The position numbers and the translations under genes are program-made. From the NCBI GenBank assembly GCA_964397255.1, contig CAYNHQ010000010.1, positions 53,153 through 117,152 of the forward strand: DNA of 64,000 nt, read 5' to 3'. The notes below the pieces were generated by a model. It saw only the letters and a program-made list of their open reading frames with translations, was not told where the DNA came from and did no database searches. Numbering within the stretch: position 1 is the stretch's first letter; every line of letters begins with the position of its first letter. The stretch is from CAYNHQ01 sp964397255. GTDB taxonomy: Bacteria > Bdellovibrionota_G > JALEGL01 > DATDPG01. Of this stretch, positions 1-7,535 are shown piece after piece.

Positions 1-37
1 ACGTCATCGTAATGAAAGAAAATGAAAAGGCGGCGGC

Positions 38-544
38 ATGAGCAAACTCACTTTTGGAATTCTTGTCGGTTCTACTTTTTTGATGATTTCCTGTGGAAGT
101 AGTTCGATCACTTTCAATGATGTTGCGGGAATCAAAAAAGGCGATGGTGTCGGAGATTCGTTAACCGGCAAGTTCGCCATGGTTCTGGATGTAGCTGGTG
201 GAGTTTGCATCGGACTTCCGACGGCCGATGAACCTCAAAGCGGGACTTCGATACCGCTCGACGTGGATGTTGTGCAGGCCGATGGGAGCCTGGAAATATC
301 GAAAATCTACGAAACCGTTCTTCGGGGCGCGAACAATTTCGACCACACGTATGAAGTGGGAGGAAGTTCGTTTTTGGATGCCGGAGAACAGAAGGAAAAT
401 GTTCAGCGACTCATTCGCATTACCGGCACTTTCAAAAACGCCGACTCCTTTACCGGAACAATGGAAGAGCGATTCACGGGAAGAATCGACGGGGATGCAC
501 TTGATTGTGTGCTTGTCTTTAACGTTTCGGCCAATCGGAAGTAG
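38..544 (+). CDS. Hypothetical lipoprotein
   Basis: A 168-aa protein with a hydrophobic N-terminal signal ending in an approximate lipobox (MISC, Cys19), so it is probably exported and lipidated. The mature part has no family I recognise. It is a small, probably beta-rich domain with a conserved-looking GTFKNADSFTGTMEERF stretch (about 125-145) and one further Cys pair candidate (Cys42, Cys156). The ATG is preceded by a purine-rich stretch (AAAAGGCGG). It lies 6 bases upstream of the DUF4388 gene and may be co-transcribed with it. The call as lipoprotein rests on the signal alone; function is unknown. Confidence 0.7.
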   Translation: MSKLTFGILVGSTFLMISCGSSSITFNDVAGIKKGDGVGDSLTGKFAMVLDVAGGVCIGLPTADEPQSGTSIPLDVDVVQADGSLEISKIYETVLRGANNFDHTYEVGGSSFLDAGEQKENVQRLIRITGTFKNADSFTGTMEERFTGRIDGDALDCVLVFNVSANRK

Positions 545-550
545 TGATTC

Positions 551-2092
551 ATGGGCCTTTCGCCCGATGTAGCCTCTGGAAATCTAAAACAGGTCGCGTT
601 TCCGGCGCTACTTTGGAAAATTTCAAGTCTTAAAACGACCGGAATCCTTTCCCTCAAAAGGAAAGGGGTGGAAAAGAAAATCTTCTTCGATTCGGGTCAA
701 CCGGTGCATGCCGAATCGAATCTTTTGCATGAAACCCTCGGACGGTTCTTGGTGGAGGAGGGCGCGATCACTTCGGACCAAGAACAGAAAGCCGTCGTGA
801 AAATGATCGAGAGTCAAAAACCTCTGGGCGAAATACTGATCTCAGACGGGTCTATTGAAGCGGCAAAACTCTATGATTCGCTCAAGAAAAATATTGTCGT
901 CAAAATCCTCGACTGTTTCGCTTGGGAAGAGGGAGAATATTCCCTTCAAGAAGAGGATGGATTTTTGGAAAGGATCGCGCCTCTCCGGATCAATGCCGGA
1001 CGCATGATTCTAAAAGGTGTCGACTCCGCCCTCTCATTCGATCGTCTCGTTCAAATCAATCCATCGATATCCACGGGTGCTTTCCGCGTCGTGGCGAATG
1101 CACCTATTGATCTAGAATCGATGAGCCTCAATACCGAAGAAGTCAGATTTCTTCGTGCGATGAAGGAGGCAAAATCATCTTCTGAAATTTCCAAAGAGCT
1201 TGGAATTACACAAGAGGCGGCGGCTAAATTCCTGTATTCTCTTTCCCTCCTGGGACTTCTACAGCCCGCGACAGCGGGAGAAGGAATGTCGCTCGACGAA
1301 TTGGTCAGCGCCACGCTCTTAAAATCCCTTCAGCCGAAAGATCCCGAGCCGACTCTTCCGGCAAACGACCCGGAAGCATTGGCGTTGGCGAATGAAATTG
1401 CGAAGGATCACATGCACCTCATGTCTCTTAATCACTTTGAACTTTTGGGCGTGACGGAAAGCGCAGGGGCTGTGGAAATCAGAGACAAATTTATAGAGTT
1501 CTCCGTGAAGTATGGACCTTCTCGTTTTCGGGGGCCAGCGTTGGGAGAGTTTCGCGACCGGGGAGAGGAAATTTTTCTTCGAGGCGTAAAGGCTTTCGGG
1601 ACGCTTTCCGAATACGAGTCGAAAACGAAGTACCTCGACAAGCTGAAAGCCGAGCGATCCAAGGCAGGTAGTGATGGAAAGAAGAAAGCGGCCGGAGAGT
1701 CATTTAAAATTCAGACAACGCTCTTGGACGCGGATTCACAGTTTCAAAAGGGCGTGCGCGCTCTTAAAGAAAAGAAATACGACAAAGCCATTGAATTTTT
1801 TGAATACGCGAAGGACTGTGACGGCCGAAAAGGAAATTACGCCGCCTACCTGGGATGGGCGAAATATCAACAAAACCCGGAGCGTAATCGAAAAGAGGCC
1901 GAGGCAATTCTTGGCGAAGCCCAGAAGATCAGGCCGGAGAACGCCGATGCCGCCTTTCTCCTCGGAAAATTCCTCCTGGCCACGGGTTCACGAAACGATG
2001 CGCTCACCCATCTAAAGCGCGCGGTGGAACTGAATCCAAAAGATGTGGAAATGGTCCGCGAACTCCGCAATGCCGAAAAAGCAAAAGCCTAA
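551..2092 (+). CDS. DUF4388 - degenerate J-domain - TPR protein
   Basis: 513 aa. Residues about 5-140 match the DUF4388 (PATAN-like) pattern: a 'GILSLKRKGVEKKIFFDSGQPVHAES' type beta hairpin followed by helices with 'LGRFLVEEG' and 'LGEILISDG'. A DnaJ-like helical segment follows at about 295-370 (starting 'HFELLGVTESAGAVEIR'), but the HPD signature that activates Hsp70 is replaced by YGP, so it should not be a normal J-protein. The C-terminus (about 395-510) holds TPRs. A second protein with the same architecture lies at 49489-50985. DUF4388 proteins occur in deltaproteobacteria near gliding, polarity and gene-regulation systems; the specific role here is unknown. Confidence 0.8.
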   Translation: MGLSPDVASGNLKQVAFPALLWKISSLKTTGILSLKRKGVEKKIFFDSGQPVHAESNLLHETLGRFLVEEGAITSDQEQKAVVKMIESQKPLGEILISDGSIEAAKLYDSLKKNIVVKILDCFAWEEGEYSLQEEDGFLERIAPLRINAGRMILKGVDSALSFDRLVQINPSISTGAFRVVANAPIDLESMSLNTEEVRFLRAMKEAKSSSEISKELGITQEAAAKFLYSLSLLGLLQPATAGEGMSLDELVSATLLKSLQPKDPEPTLPANDPEALALANEIAKDHMHLMSLNHFELLGVTESAGAVEIRDKFIEFSVKYGPSRFRGPALGEFRDRGEEIFLRGVKAFGTLSEYESKTKYLDKLKAERSKAGSDGKKKAAGESFKIQTTLLDADSQFQKGVRALKEKKYDKAIEFFEYAKDCDGRKGNYAAYLGWAKYQQNPERNRKEAEAILGEAQKIRPENADAAFLLGKFLLATGSRNDALTHLKRAVELNPKDVEMVRELRNAEKAKA

Positions 2093-2097
2093 GAAAG

Positions 2098-2418
2098 CTA
2101 GTCCTGAAGATAGAGCTGAAGTGCTTCTGAAATCTCGTCGAGAGATTCTTGATTCAAATGGCCGATCATTTCTTCGAGTCTGGTTTTAGATACTTGACGG
2201 ATTCCCGGAATAACGGCGAATGATTTTTTCGCGGGAAGGTCTATCGCAATTCGAAGAGGCCAAATTTCTCCTGGCCGGCTCGAAATGGGCAGAATAACTA
2301 CGGTTGGAAGCTCCGTATTCTGCTCTGAGTTGGAAATGATCAGGCCCGGGCGGACCTTTCCGAATTCGGGAGGAGAGATCCCCTCCAAATTGATCCAGTA
2401 GAGAGCGCCTCGTTTCAT
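2098..2418 (-). CDS. mazF: MazF/PemK-type toxin (endoribonuclease)
   Basis: 106 aa, the usual size for PemK/MazF toxins. It has the N-terminal 'GALYWINLEG' strand, the 'KVRPGLIISNSEQN' segment carrying the family's catalytic Arg, and 'VVILPISS' with the following Ser/Thr region. Family members cleave mRNA at short motifs. Its ATG overlaps the end of the upstream antitoxin by 4 bases (ATGA), the usual antitoxin-first arrangement, so the toxin is translationally coupled. No frameshift is seen; the pair looks intact. Confidence 0.88.
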   Translation of the reverse strand: MKRGALYWINLEGISPPEFGKVRPGLIISNSEQNTELPTVVILPISSRPGEIWPLRIAIDLPAKKSFAVIPGIRQVSKTRLEEMIGHLNQESLDEISEALQLYLQD

Positions 2419-2660
2419 TTCGATTTCTTTTTATAGGGCTGAACAAGGTCGGCCGCTTGCCAGGCCTCCAACCACGCTCGCTCTTCGGGATTGTCTCTGA
2501 GCATTTTAGCGTAGGTTTGAGCTGCTTTCTGCAATTGTTGGCGCTGAAGCTCATGACGAATCAATTCCTTCACAAATGCCGAAAAGCTCATCGTAGAAGG
2601 TTTAGCCTTCTGAATTTCCTTCAGAATGTCCCCATCAAATCGAATAGTATTAGCCTTCAT
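2415..2660 (-). CDS. MazE/CopG-like antitoxin
   Basis: 81 aa from the ATG at 2660; an in-frame TTG two codons earlier is less likely. The N-terminus 'MKANTIRFDGDILKEIQK' followed by 'SFSAFVKELIRHELQ' looks like a ribbon-helix-helix DNA-binding fold. A Trp-containing tail ('ERAWLEAWQAADLVQPYKKK') could bind the toxin. It is followed by the MazF-type toxin with a 4-base overlap. A perfect 8-bp inverted repeat lies just upstream of the start and fits autorepression. Confidence 0.78.
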   Translation of the reverse strand: MKANTIRFDGDILKEIQKAKPSTMSFSAFVKELIRHELQRQQLQKAAQTYAKMLRDNPEERAWLEAWQAADLVQPYKKKSK

Positions 2661-2665
2661 ACACA

Positions 2666-2689
2666 ATAAGTATAATTTATAATACTTAT
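2666..2689 (-). promoter_or_regulatory. Palindromic operator/promoter of the MazF-type toxin-antitoxin operon
   Basis: ATAAGTAT (2666-2673) and ATACTTAT (2682-2689) form a perfect 8-bp inverted repeat with an 8-base AT-only spacer. It lies 6 bases upstream of the antitoxin start, in an AT-rich stretch that also supplies -10-like sequences. This fits binding by the ribbon-helix-helix antitoxin. It is seen in sequence; the role is inferred. Confidence 0.6.
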
Positions 2690-2718
2690 AGAATCAACTT
2701 GCGCATTAGAAAACAAAT

Positions 2719-3084
2719 TCATTTACTTAGGATCAATTTTATACCGGCGGCGATGGTCAGAACTCCGAAGGCAACGCGGAGGGAGCGGCCGGAAATCTCT
2801 TGTGCCAAAGTCCCGCCGATATAGGCGCCGGCAAAGAGGCCTAGGGCGATAAAGAATGCCGGTTTGATAGGGAAGGGGTGGGCCTTGTAATAGGCGAGCG
2901 CGCCTAAAAGGCCTGTCGGTAGCACGAGCGCGGCAAGGGAGAGGCCCTGAGCTTGATGTTGTTGAAGCCCAAAAAGAAAGACGAGAGCTGGCACCAATAC
3001 AATTCCTCCTCCCACACCAAAAAACCCGGCAAAAATTCCCGCGCCGATTCCCACAGCGAGATAGAGAAACATTCCGAAGTTCAT
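2719..3084 (-). CDS. TauE/SafE-like membrane permease, half-size
   Basis: 121 aa with about four hydrophobic helices. The N-terminus 'GIGAGIFAGFFGVGGGIVLVPALVFLFG' contains the GxGGG motif typical of the TauE/SafE (DUF81) family of anion (sulfite, sulfoacetate) exporters. Full-length members are about 250 aa with two such halves, so this is a single-repeat form that would need to dimerise. The start overlaps the stop of the upstream 159-aa gene by 4 bases, so the two are coupled. The substrate cannot be told from the sequence. Confidence 0.8.
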   Translation of the reverse strand: MNFGMFLYLAVGIGAGIFAGFFGVGGGIVLVPALVFLFGLQQHQAQGLSLAALVLPTGLLGALAYYKAHPFPIKPAFFIALGLFAGAYIGGTLAQEISGRSLRVAFGVLTIAAGIKLILSK

Positions 3085-3560
3085 GGCAAAATTTTAGGTG
3101 GAATCCAGGTGGATTTTACCGACTTTTCAAATGTCCCGAAAATCGTTCGACAGGAAACTGTGAGATTGACGGAAACATTTGGGGGAAGTGAAGTCTTCTT
3201 GGGCGGATTGAGGAGATCGAGTTGGTAGTTGTTGAGAAATGTATAAGCATGAAGCGATTCCTTTGATTCCCCCGCCCGAAACGATTCACTTAAATAGGAG
3301 TAGAATTGCACCACGGGCTTTCCCAGCCAAATTTCCACGGATGCGCCGTAGACTTGAACCGGGACAGGGAGGCGATTGTTTAATTTAAATTGAATTTCGA
3401 GGTGGGGAAGGGGCTGGCTACGGATATTTAAAGCCTCTTCATGCTCGCGAACGGCGACATCAATATTGCTTTTAAGCCACGCCTCATCATAAAAGCGCTG
3501 GCGAATTGAAAGGGGTAATAGCGTCGTTGCCGCCGGCACCAATACTCTCCGAAGTTCCAT
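3081..3560 (-). CDS. Hypothetical protein coupled to the TauE-like permease
   Basis: 159 aa, no family recognised. The N-terminal 25 residues are mildly hydrophobic and could be a weak membrane segment. The centre, 'LEIQFKLNNRLPVPVQVYGASVEIWLGKPVVQFYSYL', looks like the beta-strands of an LEA14- or immunoglobulin-like sandwich (intrinsic hydrophobic strands with Pro-Val). The ATG has AAGGAG about 10 bases upstream, within the end of a small upstream frame. The 4-base overlap with the permease start suggests a shared task, possibly as an accessory extracytoplasmic subunit; this is inference. Confidence 0.65.
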   Translation of the reverse strand: MELRRVLVPAATTLLPLSIRQRFYDEAWLKSNIDVAVREHEEALNIRSQPLPHLEIQFKLNNRLPVPVQVYGASVEIWLGKPVVQFYSYLSESFRAGESKESLHAYTFLNNYQLDLLNPPKKTSLPPNVSVNLTVSCRTIFGTFEKSVKSTWIPPKILP

Positions 3561-3565
3561 TAGTT

Positions 3566-3700
3566 CTACTCCTTATTCATTTTCACGGGAATTAGCAATT
3601 CCCAAGGGAAAAAGAAAGCGGCGAACGTAGCTGCATAAAAGAGAAAGTGATCTGCGTGTAGCATATGAAGCCCCGCAAAAACAAAAATTAAAAAATGCAT
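3566..3700 (-). CDS. Possible small membrane protein (44 aa)
   Basis: An ATG-to-TAG frame starting MHFLIFVFAGLHMLHADHF. It has two hydrophobic stretches separated by a His/Asp-containing turn and ends 5 bases before the 159-aa gene, whose Shine-Dalgarno site it contains. Its own ribosome-binding site is weak. The position at the head of a tight operon and the membrane-like composition favour a real gene; the short length and lack of a good Shine-Dalgarno site argue against it. Confidence 0.4.
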   Translation of the reverse strand: MHFLIFVFAGLHMLHADHFLFYAATFAAFFFPWELLIPVKMNKE

Positions 3701-3728
3701 TCAATTTTGAATCGTGGAGAAACCAATA

Positions 3729-4019
3729 TTATCGGCCACGTTCAAGGTCATCAAATAGGTCTTTTATGGAATCATATGCTTTTACCCGGCCGGCTTTCCG
3801 ATCTTTTTCATGTTCCTTCACAGCTTTAAAAAGTGCTCTTTCACCAGCAGGGGTAAAACCACTTTCCAATCGAAGAGGGATCGTTTTAGTGCGAACCACC
3901 TGTCGAAGAAAGAGTCGTAGTGCCGCACTCAAATCTAGTCCCATAGAACGGACAATAGCCGTAGCTTTGCGTCTTATCTCAGGGTCCTCGCGGAAAGCAA
4001 TTTGGATATCTTTAGCCAT
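3729..4019 (-). CDS. relB: RelB/DinJ-family antitoxin, orphan
   Basis: 96 aa. The N-terminus 'DIQIAFREDPEIRRKATAIVRSMGLDLSAALRLFLRQVV' is the RelB/DinJ ribbon-helix-helix domain (strand, then 'G[LM]D[LM]SxAxRLFLxQV'). The C-terminal part, ending 'DSIKDLFDDLERGR', matches the toxin-wrapping tail of the family. No RelE/YafQ toxin follows: the next frames downstream (3566-3700, 3081-3560) are membrane or beta-type proteins. It is therefore an orphan or has lost its partner. A perfect palindrome lies 16 bases upstream of the start. Confidence 0.82.
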   Translation of the reverse strand: MAKDIQIAFREDPEIRRKATAIVRSMGLDLSAALRLFLRQVVRTKTIPLRLESGFTPAGERALFKAVKEHEKDRKAGRVKAYDSIKDLFDDLERGR

Positions 4020-4034
4020 TTAAAACCTATGTTA

Positions 4035-4051
4035 AACAGTGTATCACTGTT
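4035..4051 (-). promoter_or_regulatory. Operator palindrome upstream of relB
   Basis: AACAGTG (4035-4041), a 3-base TAT spacer and CACTGTT (4045-4051) form a perfect 7-bp inverted repeat, with a related half-site (CAGTGCTG) at about 4069-4076. Location directly before the RelB start fits autorepression by the ribbon-helix-helix protein. Confidence 0.6.
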
Positions 4052-4106
4052 AATTATACAGCGTCAATCAGTGCTGTTTCCGATCTTTTAAGATCCTTAG
4101 TAGACA

Positions 4107-4178
4107 CTACCAAGTTCCTTTGATGAGGGCGGTGCCGATTTCACGGTCGTCGAGGCTATCGAGATGTTCTCTATTCAT
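4107..4178 (-). pseudogene. Decayed duplicate of the 3' end of the EF-hand gene
   Basis: The last 16 codons of the EF-hand gene at 4922-5545 (from LDDREIG to the terminal GTW and stop) recur here with two base differences over 48 bp. They are joined to a shortened version of the preceding EF-hand loop, the DENKDGY part being deleted. It still reads in frame from an ATG (23 codons), but has no ribosome-binding site and no upstream domains. It is a remnant of a tandem duplication that brackets the 194-aa secreted-protein gene. Confidence 0.75.
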
Positions 4179-4231
4179 ACTAAAATCTTTGGCCGACTAA
4201 TAGGGCCAACTCTGGAAATCGAGTTGGAGCA

Positions 4232-4816
4232 TTATTCAGACCGAATCGGTTGGCACGGTACCGAGATGTCTTTGTCTACAGGACCCATATCGACATCATC
4301 ATCCATCACCGAGGTAGGATCCGATAAAGACTGTTTGAAAGTCAACGAACATGCGGTTAGTTTCGCCCACCCATAATCAATCTCTAATTCAAGGATCATC
4401 TTAACATTTTGATAGGACAAAGCTCGGCCACTAACATAGTCCGTTCTGGAATCCGGCAATGGAATTGTCACAGAATACGTTTCCGTGTCTTGGATTACTT
4501 TGAAGGAGGCCCTGGGTTCAGCCGTCGGTCCAATGATCAGCTTCACGTCACTATTGTCAGGTCCAAGGACAACATTCGCCGTGGGAAAACATGCTCTCAG
4601 ATCCCCTTCAGGAATCAATGGATTGCCTAAACGGAAACTAAGAACCCTTCTATTGTACTCCTTGCGATCAGGACCGAAGCACTCGCCGTCGACACCGTTC
4701 AGAGGAAGGATCGTCGCTCTCGTGCCCATTTGGGCTGCACTGAAATTCGGCACAAAAAAGCCAAGAATGGAGAAAGTCAGAATGTTCAAAGCGATGCGTA
4801 CAATTGAACGTCGCAT
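4232..4816 (-). CDS. Hypothetical exported protein
   Basis: 194 aa from the ATG at 4816, chosen because AGGAGG lies 7 bases upstream; a TTG six codons earlier overlaps that Shine-Dalgarno site. The N-terminus is a clear Sec signal (RRSIVRIALNILTFSILGFF) cleaved near NFSAAQ. The mature part contains four cysteines, a Gly/Pro-rich beta pattern and an acidic 'MDDDVDMG' stretch near the end. No family is recognised. It sits between the EF-hand gene and that gene's decayed tail, suggesting insertion at, or duplication around, this locus. Confidence 0.7.
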   Translation of the reverse strand: MRRSIVRIALNILTFSILGFFVPNFSAAQMGTRATILPLNGVDGECFGPDRKEYNRRVLSFRLGNPLIPEGDLRACFPTANVVLGPDNSDVKLIIGPTAEPRASFKVIQDTETYSVTIPLPDSRTDYVSGRALSYQNVKMILELEIDYGWAKLTACSLTFKQSLSDPTSVMDDDVDMGPVDKDISVPCQPIRSE

Positions 4817-4921
4817 AATAAGCCTCCTAAACAAGTGCGCAGGCTAGCACATGAGATGCATCGCGTCAATTTGACAATAGATCGATACATCGGACGCGAT
4901 GGATGGGAGCTGAGAGCTTTT

Positions 4922-5545
4922 TTACCAAGTTCCTTTGATGAGGGCGGTGCCGATTTCGCGGTCGTCGAGATAGCCGTCTTTGTTTTCGTCGAGGTTGTCG
5001 AATTGTTCTCGAACTTCCCCAAATTCATCCGGGGAGATTAGGCCGTCTCGATTTTTGTCGAATCTGCGGCGTTCGTCGCGAACCTTGATTTGGAATTGTA
5101 GGTATTCTTCCTCGGTTAACATGCCGTCATGGTCGGAGTCTAAATATTTGAAGCGATACGGAGAGCCGTCAAAGTTTTCTTCTTTGATGGGGAATCCCAC
5201 TTTTGTTTTGTCAACTTTTAAGGCCCAGGCCCGACCTTTATTAATTAATTTTGAGTCACCCAACGCCTGCTTTAGAGTAGGTACAGGTGAGGGCGTGAGC
5301 GTGGCTGTCGACGTTGGACTCGGAGATTCGGTGGGCGAAATTTTTGCTTCTGGTGCGGATGTTTCGGTGGGAAGCGGGATAGGAGTGACTACTGGTTTTT
5401 TAGGAGGTTGGGGTTCCAAACGGGACTGTAGTTCATTGACTTCGCTCCAGAGATAGAACGTCGTCACGCAAAGAGCAATGATCACAAGCCAGAGCAAAAA
5501 GTGATTCTCACGGCGAACGGAAAAAATATTTCTGGGTTCTGTCAT
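4922..5545 (-). CDS. Membrane-anchored EF-hand protein
   Basis: 207 aa from the ATG at 5545, which overlaps the upstream stop as TGATG; a TTG six codons earlier is possible. One N-terminal transmembrane helix (about 15-35, 'HFLLWLVIIALCVTTFYLW') is followed by a Pro/Thr/Ser-rich linker (about 45-105). Three EF-hand loops follow: DSDHDGMLTEEE, DKNRDGLISPDE and DENKDGYLDDRE. It is probably a calcium-binding, periplasm-facing protein. It is the last gene of the lipA/2-oxoacid dehydrogenase operon, an odd place for such a protein. A copy of its 3' end lies at 4107-4178. Confidence 0.85.
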   Translation of the reverse strand: MTEPRNIFSVRRENHFLLWLVIIALCVTTFYLWSEVNELQSRLEPQPPKKPVVTPIPLPTETSAPEAKISPTESPSPTSTATLTPSPVPTLKQALGDSKLINKGRAWALKVDKTKVGFPIKEENFDGSPYRFKYLDSDHDGMLTEEEYLQFQIKVRDERRRFDKNRDGLISPDEFGEVREQFDNLDENKDGYLDDREIGTALIKGTW

Positions 5546-6474
5546 CAGGCGATTCTCGCCCAAGCGACACCGGTTTGCGTTTCCAATGAGGAAACCGCGG
5601 CCTCCGGGTCTATTTCAGCCTTCCAAACCGCATTCACACGAATTTCATAGACGCCCATCTTCGTTTTACGCAACGTGTACGTCGTCGAACAGGGCTGGTC
5701 AATTCTCGAATTCTTTTGCTCAAAGATGGAGAACGTATCGGTGACCGCGGGGGCTTGGGCGATGATTTTCTCCACATGGGCATATGAAATTCGTGAGTAT
5801 TGATACGTAATTTCGTAAAGAGCATCCTCAGGCATCGACAATGTTGTAAACGAAGGGGGCGCAAAAAACTGAAAATAGAAAATGGGTGATTTTTCGCGCT
5901 GAATTTCAAAAAAAGATCGAAGGGTCGATAGTAGAGATCCGATGTCTCCTGAAGGGTGAAAAATTTCGAACGCTTGAAGAATCTCGTGACGTCCTACGGT
6001 TTCCATTCGCTCGTGGATCCGCCAGGGCGTGGGGCTCTTGCCAAATACGGAGAACTTCTTTTTGGACTCCAAAATCCTGCGATAGTGCTCAAAGAATCCG
6101 CGTGCCTTTTCAGGCGTGTCATCAAATGGGACCACAATGCGGGGGCTTTCCTTTCCGTCATAACGGAGTTCAAGCGAATGCGCATCGCCCGTCGGTTCGT
6201 TTCGAATTCGAAAGGGGATGTTCCCGGCAATCAGGGCTTCGGACTGCTGCGCTGTCGCGCGCAGAAAGTCCCCATTGGGTTCGCCGGCATAATGCCGACC
6301 AATCGAGTCGGGTTCGGGTGAAGGAGGACGAAATGTCCTCCCTGAAAATGTCAGGCGAAGGGGCTCCGCCACGATCTCGGCGGCTAGGCCGGTAAGTTCA
6401 AATAGACGGTGAAGCGCTTTCCAAGCTTCAGGGAATGTGGAGTACTCTTCGTCGATGATAAATAGAGCGTCCAC
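5545..6474 (-). CDS. Hypothetical protein in the 2-oxoacid dehydrogenase operon
   Basis: 309 aa from GTG at 6474, one base after the E1beta stop. A TTG 14 codons upstream would run into E1beta, and coupling favours the GTG. There is no signal or membrane segment. The chain is mixed alpha/beta, with 'ESPRIVVPFDDTPEKARGFFEHY' and 'TPWRIHERMETVGRHEILQAFEIFHPSG' segments. I recognise no family. It is translationally coupled on both sides (E1beta upstream, the EF-hand protein downstream), so it is probably made with the complex. Whether it acts on it is unknown. Confidence 0.65.
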   Translation of the reverse strand: MDALFIIDEEYSTFPEAWKALHRLFELTGLAAEIVAEPLRLTFSGRTFRPPSPEPDSIGRHYAGEPNGDFLRATAQQSEALIAGNIPFRIRNEPTGDAHSLELRYDGKESPRIVVPFDDTPEKARGFFEHYRRILESKKKFSVFGKSPTPWRIHERMETVGRHEILQAFEIFHPSGDIGSLLSTLRSFFEIQREKSPIFYFQFFAPPSFTTLSMPEDALYEITYQYSRISYAHVEKIIAQAPAVTDTFSIFEQKNSRIDQPCSTTYTLRKTKMGVYEIRVNAVWKAEIDPEAAVSSLETQTGVAWARIA

Positions 6475-6475
6475 G

Positions 6476-7534
6476 CTAGGGAATGACTTCGAGTAGTTCC
6501 CGCATGGCCTGTTCAATCGAATTCTGCTGGGGAACCGATACTTCCTCCAGAGACCATGCCAGACCTACGCCGGGCGTATTGGCGCCCGCCAAAAGCTTCG
6601 GTGGAGCATCGAGAGAATAAAACGCGTGATCGGTCACCTGTCGAATCACATGCTCACCGTAGTTGGTGACTTCCGTATCTTCATTCACCACTAAAAGGCG
6701 GCCCGTTTTCTCCACGGAGGATATAACAGCATCTAAATCAAGAGGAAAAAGCGTTTGTAAATCAATCACTTCAATACTAGCTCCACCGTTTTGCTTTAAC
6801 TCATCTGCAGCACGAATACAGAGAGGAAGAGTTCGGCCATAGCTGATCACGGTGAGTTGATCTCCTTCGCGGCAGACCTTTGCTTTTCCAATGGAAATTT
6901 CAAAATCAGGGAGCTTCGGCCACTTTGGCTTCCACTTGGAACGATCTCCTAGAGGAGCATCAATCATCTTGGAGAGTTCTTTCGGATCATTCGGCTCCCC
7001 CGGAATTTTCTCTTCACTCGTGCTTCGAATCAGAGCCTTCGGATAAAGGAACATGACAGGATTTGGATCTTTGATGGCTGATATTAATAGTCCGTAGGCA
7101 TCAACGGGTGTGCAAGGAAGAACGATCTTCCAGCCCTGGATATGTGTCATCATCGAATCAAACGAGTGGGAGTGATAAACGGAACCGTGAATTCCGGATC
7201 CCACGGGAGTCATGACCACCATCGGCACGGTAAACTCCCCATTGGAACTCCAGCAGGAATTGCCCGCAATCTTGAGTAAATCGATCGTATTAAAAATGTA
7301 ATCGCAGAACTGAACTTCGCAGACGGGTTTCTCTCCGGCCAGGGCGAGGCCGATCGCCGATCCGATAATTCCCCGTTCATCCAGTGGCGAATTCCAGGTG
7401 GTTTCCAGACCCTGCGTACAGGTGAAAACGCCCCCCAGGGGAGGACCCACGTCTTCGCCGAAAATATCTTTCACGCCGAGACGCGTTTCCCCGACATGAA
7501 GTGCCATTCGAATGGCCTGTGCGATGCTTGCCAT
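6476..7534 (-). CDS. 2-oxoacid dehydrogenase E1 component, beta subunit
   Basis: 352 aa from ATG at 7534, two bases after the E1alpha stop (TAATATG). It has the transketolase-type pyrimidine-binding domain ('GVKDIFGEDVG', 'NSPLDERGIIGSAIGLALAG', 'VQFCDYIFNTIDLLKIAGN') in about residues 1-190. The transketolase C-terminal domain follows ('GRTLPLCIRAADEL', 'IEVIDLQTLFPLD', 'LLVVNEDTEVTNYGEHV'). With E1alpha it forms the thiamine-diphosphate decarboxylase of a pyruvate or branched-chain 2-oxoacid dehydrogenase. The two-subunit E1 and the whole gene set (E1alpha, E1beta, E2, E3, lipA) resemble branched-chain-type complexes, but substrate choice is not provable here. Confidence 0.95.
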   Translation of the reverse strand: MASIAQAIRMALHVGETRLGVKDIFGEDVGPPLGGVFTCTQGLETTWNSPLDERGIIGSAIGLALAGEKPVCEVQFCDYIFNTIDLLKIAGNSCWSSNGEFTVPMVVMTPVGSGIHGSVYHSHSFDSMMTHIQGWKIVLPCTPVDAYGLLISAIKDPNPVMFLYPKALIRSTSEEKIPGEPNDPKELSKMIDAPLGDRSKWKPKWPKLPDFEISIGKAKVCREGDQLTVISYGRTLPLCIRAADELKQNGGASIEVIDLQTLFPLDLDAVISSVEKTGRLLVVNEDTEVTNYGEHVIRQVTDHAFYSLDAPPKLLAGANTPGVGLAWSLEEVSVPQQNSIEQAMRELLEVIP

Positions 7535-7535
7535 A

